Both the position numbers and the translations under genes were made by a program. A stretch of 64,000 nt of DNA from Amycolatopsis camponoti (lineage in GTDB: Bacteria > Actinomycetota > Actinomycetes > Mycobacteriales > Pseudonocardiaceae), in assembly GCF_902497555.1 (NCBI RefSeq), contig NZ_CABVGP010000003.1, positions 1,240,001 through 1,304,000 on the forward strand, in the 5' to 3' direction. The notes below the pieces were generated by a model. That model searched no databases and was not told where the DNA came from. It worked only from the letters and a program-made list of their open reading frames with translations. How positions within the stretch are numbered: the stretch's first letter is position 1; each line of letters starts with the position of its first letter. This document shows, in pieces, positions 59,588 through 64,000 of this stretch.

Positions 59588-62500
59588 TGGCGGACCACCA
59601 CGAGGACGTCTTCGAGACCGAGATCTGCGAGTACTTGGCCGCCCATGGGTGGCTGTACTCGGCGGACGACACCGGCTATGACCGGGAGCGGGCGCTCTTT
59701 CCCGAAGACCTGTTCGCGTGGCTGGAAGAGACCCAGCAGGCGGCGTACGGGAAGGCCGTGAGGGCGGCGGGGGCGCAGGCGAAGTTCCTCGACGTGCTGG
59801 CCACAGCTCTGGACAAGCCCCTGGAACACGGTGGCGGGACGCTGAACATCCTGCGCAACGGGGTGCAGTACATCGGCGGCGGCAGGTTGAAGATGGCGCA
59901 GTTCCGCCCCGAGACGAGCCTGAACGCAACCACCAACGAGCAGTACGCGGCGATGCGGGTGCGGGTGATGCGGCAGGTGCACTTCTCCACCGCTGACCAG
60001 CGCAGCATCGACCTGGTCTTCTTCGTCAACGGGCTTCCGGCCGCCACCGTTGAGCTGAAGACCGACTTCACACAGTCCGTCGATCAGGCGATCAACCAGT
60101 ACCGCAAGAACCGGAACCCGCTGACCAACGGCCGGCCGGAGCCGCTGTTGTCGTTCGGGCACCGGGCGCTGGTGCACTTCGCGGTCTCCAACGACCTGGC
60201 CGCGATGACCACCCGGCTCGAGGGCGAGAAGACGCACTTCCTGCCATTCAACGTCGGCCATGAGGATGGTGCGGGGAACCCGCCGGGTACGGACGGGCGT
60301 TCAGCAACCGCGTACCTGTGGGAGCGGGTCTGGGACAAGCACGCTTGGCTCAACATCATCGGCCGACTCATGATCGTGGAGACCAAGGAAGAGTGGGACG
60401 TCGCGACCGGGACCTCGGTGCGGCGCACGAGCATGCTCTTCCCCCGGTTCCACCAGTGGGAGGCCGTGACGACCATCGTGGCCACGGTGCGTGAAGAAGG
60501 AGTGGGTCATCGCTACCTGATCGAACACTCGGCAGGCTCGGGTAAGACCAACACCATCGCCTGGACCGCGCACCGGCTGGCGCGGCTACACGTGAAGGAC
60601 AAGAAGGTCTTCGACTCGGTGATCGTGGTCGTGGACCGCACCGTGCTCGACGGGCAGCTCCAGGAGGCGATCCGGCAGATCGATGGGTCGGGGAAGATCG
60701 TGACCACGATCAGTCCGGAGGACGTGCGCAAGGCGGGAGCCAAGTCGAAGTCCGGACTGCTGGCGACTGCGTTAAAGAACGGGGAGCTGATCATCGCTGT
60801 CACGGTGCAGACGTTCCCGTTCGCACTCGACGAGATCCGGGCCGACAAAGGTCTGAAGGGCAAGCGGTTCGGGGTGATCGCGGACGAGGCGCACTCCTCG
60901 CAGTCCGGGCAGATCTCGTCCAAGCTCAAGGCCGTGCTTACTGCTGAGGAGGTCAAGGAGATCGAGGAGGGCGGCTCGATCAATGTCGAGTCGATCTTGG
61001 CTTCGGAGATGACTGAGCGGGCCGAGTCGAAGAACATCTCCTACTTCGCGTTCACTGCGACGCCGAAGAACAAGACCCTGGAGCTCTTCGGCCGCAAGGG
61101 TCCTGACAATAAGCCGGTCGAGTTCCACCTCTACTCGATGCGGCAGGCGATCGAGGAGGGCTACATCCTCGACGTTCTCAAGGGCTATCAGTCCTACGAC
61201 ACCGCGCTGAAGATCGCCGGTCAGGCCGAGAGCGGCGACGGCGACGTGGTGGTGGACGAGGCCGCGGCGCGCAAAGGGTTGATGCGGTGGGTGAAGCTGC
61301 ACCCGACCAACATCAGCCAGAAAGTGCAGATCATCGTCGAGCACTTCCACGTCAATGTCGCCCACCTGCTGGAGGGCAAGGCGAAGGCGATGGTCGTGAC
61401 AGACTCTCGCAAGGCCGCGGTGAAATACAAGAAGGCGATCGACGCGTACATCGACAAGCGGGCCGCCAACGACCCCTCGTACAACTACCGCACCCTGGTC
61501 GCCTTCTCCGGCTCGGTGACGATGGCCGAGGACGAAGAGTGGGCTTCGGACTGGGGGCCGCAGCCGAGCAAGGACGACGAGTTCACCGAGGCCAACCTCA
61601 ACCCGGGCGCCGGCTCGGACTTGGCCGTCGCCTTCAAGGGCGCAACGTACAAGATCATGCTGGTCGCCAACAAATATCAGACAGGGTTCGACCAGCCGCT
61701 GCTCTCGGCGATGTACGTCGACAAGAAGCTCTCCGGGGTCACCGCCGTGCAGACGCTGTCGCGGCTCAACCGCACCTATCGCACTGCGGGCGGAGAGCGC
61801 AAGCGCAAGACGTTCGTCATCGACTTCGTGAACAAGCCCGAGGACATCCGGGCGGCGTTCGAGCCGTACTTCACGAACGCCACCCTGGAGACCGAGACCG
61901 ATCCGTACGTCGTCTTCCACCTCGCCACCAAGCTCGACCAGGCTGGTATCTATACGCCAGAGCAGGTGCGCGAGGTCGCCGAACTGTGGGTCACCCGGAA
62001 GGGCAACAACGCGCTCTCGGCTGCGATCAGCCCAGCCAAGAACGAGTTCGCCCGCCGCTACGCGGCTGCGATTGAGGCCGATGACAAGGTCACCCTCAAC
62101 ACTCTCGACTTGTTCCGCAAGGACGTCTCCACCCTTGTCCGGCTCTACGACTTCATGAGCCAGATCGTCGACTATGGCGACGCGTACATGGAGATGCTGT
62201 CGATCTTCCTGCGGCTCCTGGAGAAGGTCATCGCAGACTCGTCCTGGGCCGCAGAGGTCGATTTGTCCGATGTGGTCCTCGTCGGCGTCAAGCACAGCAA
62301 GGGAACCGCAGTCGACATCTCGCTGACCGGCGACGGCGAGCTCAAAGGCATCAGCGCTGCGGGCACCGGCGGCCGGAAGGAGCCGAAGTACGTCGCACTC
62401 CAGGTCGTCATCGACAAGATGAATGATCTTTTCGGTGCCGAGTCGTTCACGGGGTCGCAGGTCCGGGAGTTCGTGCAGGGCCTGGTGCAGCGGCTGCTCG

Positions 62501-62724
62501 CCCACCCGGACCTGATCAACCAGACCAAGGTGAACTCGAAGAAGCAATTCATGGAGTCGCAGGACTTCCAGGCTGCGGTCGTCGAGGCGGTGGTCGAGAA
62601 TCAGGAGGCCCACAACACCATGGCGGACTACTTCTTCAGTGACGGACCTGGCGTCAACGCTGTCATCGTGGCACTCGCGGACGCCTTTTACGAAGCTGCG
62701 ATCGATCAGCAGACGGATGTGTGA
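59587..62724 (+). CDS. hsdR: Type I restriction endonuclease subunit
   Basis: 1045 aa. The N-terminal PD-(D/E)xK nuclease is at SIDLVFFVNGLPAATVELKTDFTQSVDQAINQYRKNR (Asp, Glu-x-Lys near residues 140-160). The SF2 motor follows: Walker A EHSAGSGKTN near 316, DEAH in VIADEAHSSQ, motif III AFTATPKN, and the helicase C part KYQTGFDQPLL ... LSRLNRTYR. It translocates and cuts unmodified DNA with HsdM and HsdS. ATG 59587 is preferred to GTG 59584. Intact by every visible motif. Confidence 0.95.
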   Translation: MADHHEDVFETEICEYLAAHGWLYSADDTGYDRERALFPEDLFAWLEETQQAAYGKAVRAAGAQAKFLDVLATALDKPLEHGGGTLNILRNGVQYIGGGRLKMAQFRPETSLNATTNEQYAAMRVRVMRQVHFSTADQRSIDLVFFVNGLPAATVELKTDFTQSVDQAINQYRKNRNPLTNGRPEPLLSFGHRALVHFAVSNDLAAMTTRLEGEKTHFLPFNVGHEDGAGNPPGTDGRSATAYLWERVWDKHAWLNIIGRLMIVETKEEWDVATGTSVRRTSMLFPRFHQWEAVTTIVATVREEGVGHRYLIEHSAGSGKTNTIAWTAHRLARLHVKDKKVFDSVIVVVDRTVLDGQLQEAIRQIDGSGKIVTTISPEDVRKAGAKSKSGLLATALKNGELIIAVTVQTFPFALDEIRADKGLKGKRFGVIADEAHSSQSGQISSKLKAVLTAEEVKEIEEGGSINVESILASEMTERAESKNISYFAFTATPKNKTLELFGRKGPDNKPVEFHLYSMRQAIEEGYILDVLKGYQSYDTALKIAGQAESGDGDVVVDEAAARKGLMRWVKLHPTNISQKVQIIVEHFHVNVAHLLEGKAKAMVVTDSRKAAVKYKKAIDAYIDKRAANDPSYNYRTLVAFSGSVTMAEDEEWASDWGPQPSKDDEFTEANLNPGAGSDLAVAFKGATYKIMLVANKYQTGFDQPLLSAMYVDKKLSGVTAVQTLSRLNRTYRTAGGERKRKTFVIDFVNKPEDIRAAFEPYFTNATLETETDPYVVFHLATKLDQAGIYTPEQVREVAELWVTRKGNNALSAAISPAKNEFARRYAAAIEADDKVTLNTLDLFRKDVSTLVRLYDFMSQIVDYGDAYMEMLSIFLRLLEKVIADSSWAAEVDLSDVVLVGVKHSKGTAVDISLTGDGELKGISAAGTGGRKEPKYVALQVVIDKMNDLFGAESFTGSQVREFVQGLVQRLLAHPDLINQTKVNSKKQFMESQDFQAAVVEAVVENQEAHNTMADYFFSDGPGVNAVIVALADAFYEAAIDQQTDV

Positions 62725-62979
62725 GCAGCCTGGGCGCCATGCCACGAACGGTGTTTCGGCATTCTCGATCAGTCTCGATAGCTTGCCGGCGGTCACCCGA
62801 AGGTGATGGCGAACGCACAGGTGGCGTGCCGCGCACACATAAGTTTTCAATCGGCCATCGCAGCGGTAGCGAGAGCGGCTCGTGCAGTTGGCGGCGGTCA
62901 GCGCCATTCCCGTCTTGCTCCGACAGGTATTGAAACAATTCCTCAGATCAGATGTCCGCGGCTGTCCTAAGCGTGGATG

Positions 62980-63405
62980 TCAGCCGCGGAACATGTTGAT
63001 CTGCTGCCAGATGGTGTCGTGTGGTGCGTCGTGATCGTCGAGGTTGCCGAGGGACTCGACCGCTCCGGTCACGGCTGAAGCGCGGCTTCGTTGGTCAGGG
63101 TGCTGTTGCCAGTACGCCTGCGGGATCTTCAGCACAGCCGTGAGCAGGTCGCCGGGGTAGAAGTCGCCTTCGGCGAGTGGGTTCTGCTCCAGGTGGGTCA
63201 GCGCAATGGGGACCAGTACGTCGAGGCTCTCCTGCTGGAGCAGAAGTACACGGAGGTCTTCGACGTCCAAGGAGCCGATTGGCTTGTGGCGCAGCTCGTA
63301 GACGGTCCTGATCAGCCGCGTAGCGTCGGCTGGTGGGTTGCCCCAGTGGCGGTCTTCGATTTGCTCGAGAGAGAGCGATTCGTCGACGTCAGGACTGGTC
63401 CCCAT
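62980..63405 (-). CDS. CdiI-type immunity protein (contact-dependent inhibition)
   Basis: 141 aa. SLSLEQIEDRHWGNPPADATRLIRTVYELRHKPIGSLDVEDLRVLLLQQESLDVLVPIALTHLEQNPLAEGDFYPGDLLTAVL matches the CdiI_3 immunity family as I know it. It sits 39 bases downstream of the toxin fragment on the same strand and should bind and block that or a related toxin. No signal peptide; cytoplasmic. Confidence 0.85.
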   Translation of the reverse strand: MGTSPDVDESLSLEQIEDRHWGNPPADATRLIRTVYELRHKPIGSLDVEDLRVLLLQQESLDVLVPIALTHLEQNPLAEGDFYPGDLLTAVLKIPQAYWQQHPDQRSRASAVTGAVESLGNLDDHDAPHDTIWQQINMFRG

Positions 63406-63444
63406 GGCTCCTCGTGTCAGCTGTCGTGGTCGTGCGTGTGTCTG

Positions 63445-64000
63445 CTATCCGCGTGGCACCCACTGCTCACTGTAGTCGAGCAGTCGACTGGCCTCGGACA
63501 GCTCGGCCTCGACGGCAGGACGGTCTTCTGGCGACAGTCGCGAGTCGCTGAGCAGGCGTTTCAACCGGTTGATCTGGTTCGAGAGGCCGTTCTGGGCCTC
63601 CCTGACCTCGGTGACATGGTCCCAAGGTGTGCCATCACCCTTACGGGCGACGACTTCGCCGTTCAGTTCGCGCCGGGCTCCGTCGAGGTCCTTGTCGGTG
63701 AGATGTTCCTTGAGCCGGTCGGTCTTGGTGGGTTTGGTCGGGTTGGAACGCGGTTTGACGGGTTCGACGTGGTCGTCGGTCATGGCGTGTCGGGCGAGGT
63801 CGCCGACGGCGCCGACGGTCATCGTTCCGCCGACGGCGATGCCGGCGGCGGATACGACGTTGAGGGGCACACCGGCGATGGCGCCGATGCCGGTTGCGTC
63901 GAGGAGGAGGCCCGCGCCTTCGCCTGCTGAGCTGATCGTGGTCAGCGCTATTCCGCCGACCGCGGCGGCGGTGTCGACCGGATGGTTGAGCATGGCGTTG
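63445..64000 (-). CDS. C-terminal part of a polymorphic toxin (type 28-like domain; partial)
   Basis: About 185 residues are in view and the frame is open to the window edge, so the protein extends further right. A hydrophobic Gly/Ala-rich part (AAAVGGIALTTISSAGEGAGLLLDATGIGAIAGVPLNVVSAAGIAVGGTM) precedes a charged C-terminal domain DRLKEHLTDKDLDGARRELNGEVVARKGDGTPWDHVTEVREAQNGLSNQINRLKRLL, the pattern I associate with polymorphic toxin type 28. The toxic activity is not known to me. The CdiI-like gene follows directly, as expected for a toxin-immunity pair. Confidence 0.8.
   Translation of the reverse strand, partial: NAMLNHPVDTAAAVGGIALTTISSAGEGAGLLLDATGIGAIAGVPLNVVSAAGIAVGGTMTVGAVGDLARHAMTDDHVEPVKPRSNPTKPTKTDRLKEHLTDKDLDGARRELNGEVVARKGDGTPWDHVTEVREAQNGLSNQINRLKRLLSDSRLSPEDRPAVEAELSEASRLLDYSEQWVPRG

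Larger units (their letters stand above)
49631..64000. mobile_element. Putative integrated genomic island at tRNA-Lys (right end beyond the window)
   Basis: The region from the tRNA 3' end to the window edge has a tyrosine integrase next to the tRNA, lower and more varied GC than the left part, decayed genes and a set of defence and toxin genes. No second copy of the tRNA 3' sequence (the expected attR) was seen before 64000. No conjugation or replication genes are in view, so the type of element is undetermined. Confidence 0.7.

Noticed and set aside
62725..62979. Short open frames between hsdR and the immunity gene
   Set aside because: Arg/Ser-rich, no ribosome site, overlapping on both strands; nothing else is seen in this 255-base space.

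Overview
The window is 64 kb of very GC-rich chromosomal DNA from a filamentous actinomycete. A WhiB/WhiD regulator, a SigB-type sigma factor with RsbW-like kinases, a DUF574-type methyltransferase, a group 1h hydrogenase and frequent GTG starts with GTGA/ATGA gene overlaps all point that way. The gene style fits Pseudonocardiales (Amycolatopsis-like), but the genus is inference.

Layout. (1) 1-9847, minus strand: one tightly coupled operon for a high-affinity group 1h (formerly group 5) [NiFe]-hydrogenase. The transcribed order is SIS protein, HypC-like, SIS protein, hhyS, hhyL, NifU-like, DUF5947, DUF6084, an unnamed 383-aa protein, maturation protease, hypC, hypD, hypE (running off the left edge). 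A perfect CRP/GlxR-type site lies just upstream. (2) 9971-16473: a Sel1-repeat protein, a secreted HNH nuclease, an alpha/beta hydrolase, then a secreted 3D-domain protein and a CBM2-GH18 chitinase behind a promoter with two DasR-like boxes, then a nitroreductase and an aldo/keto reductase. (3) 16516-20556: a MarR regulator and a stress-sigma module (kinase-like anti-sigma, sigB, rsbW) divergent from whiD, with mirror-image SigB-type promoters between, plus a STAS antagonist. (4) 20531-31492: regulator/target pairs with visible operators, an IS remnant that has destroyed an MFS gene, an ABC exporter, and a sigma factor with its partner protein. (5) 31561-49395: a FUSC transporter, tyrA, a dienoyl-CoA reductase, PadR and OhrR-like regulators, esterases, a degenerate tandem-repeat tract, a PcaB with an expanded poly-Gly insert, and a decayed TMEM175 channel gene.

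(6) 49578-64000: a tRNA-Lys(TTT) gene is followed at once by a tyrosine integrase pointing back towards it. Everything to the right edge looks like accessory island DNA: a frameshifted VMAP-like gene, an IetAS-type anti-phage pair (AAA ATPase plus subtilisin-like protease) with a divergent XRE repressor, a type I restriction-modification system (hsdM-hsdS-hsdR), a CDI-type immunity gene and the C-terminal end of a polymorphic toxin. It reads as a defence and competition island. The right attachment site is not in view.

No CRISPR array, rRNA or replication origin was seen. The numerous long antisense open frames are products of high GC content and are not listed.
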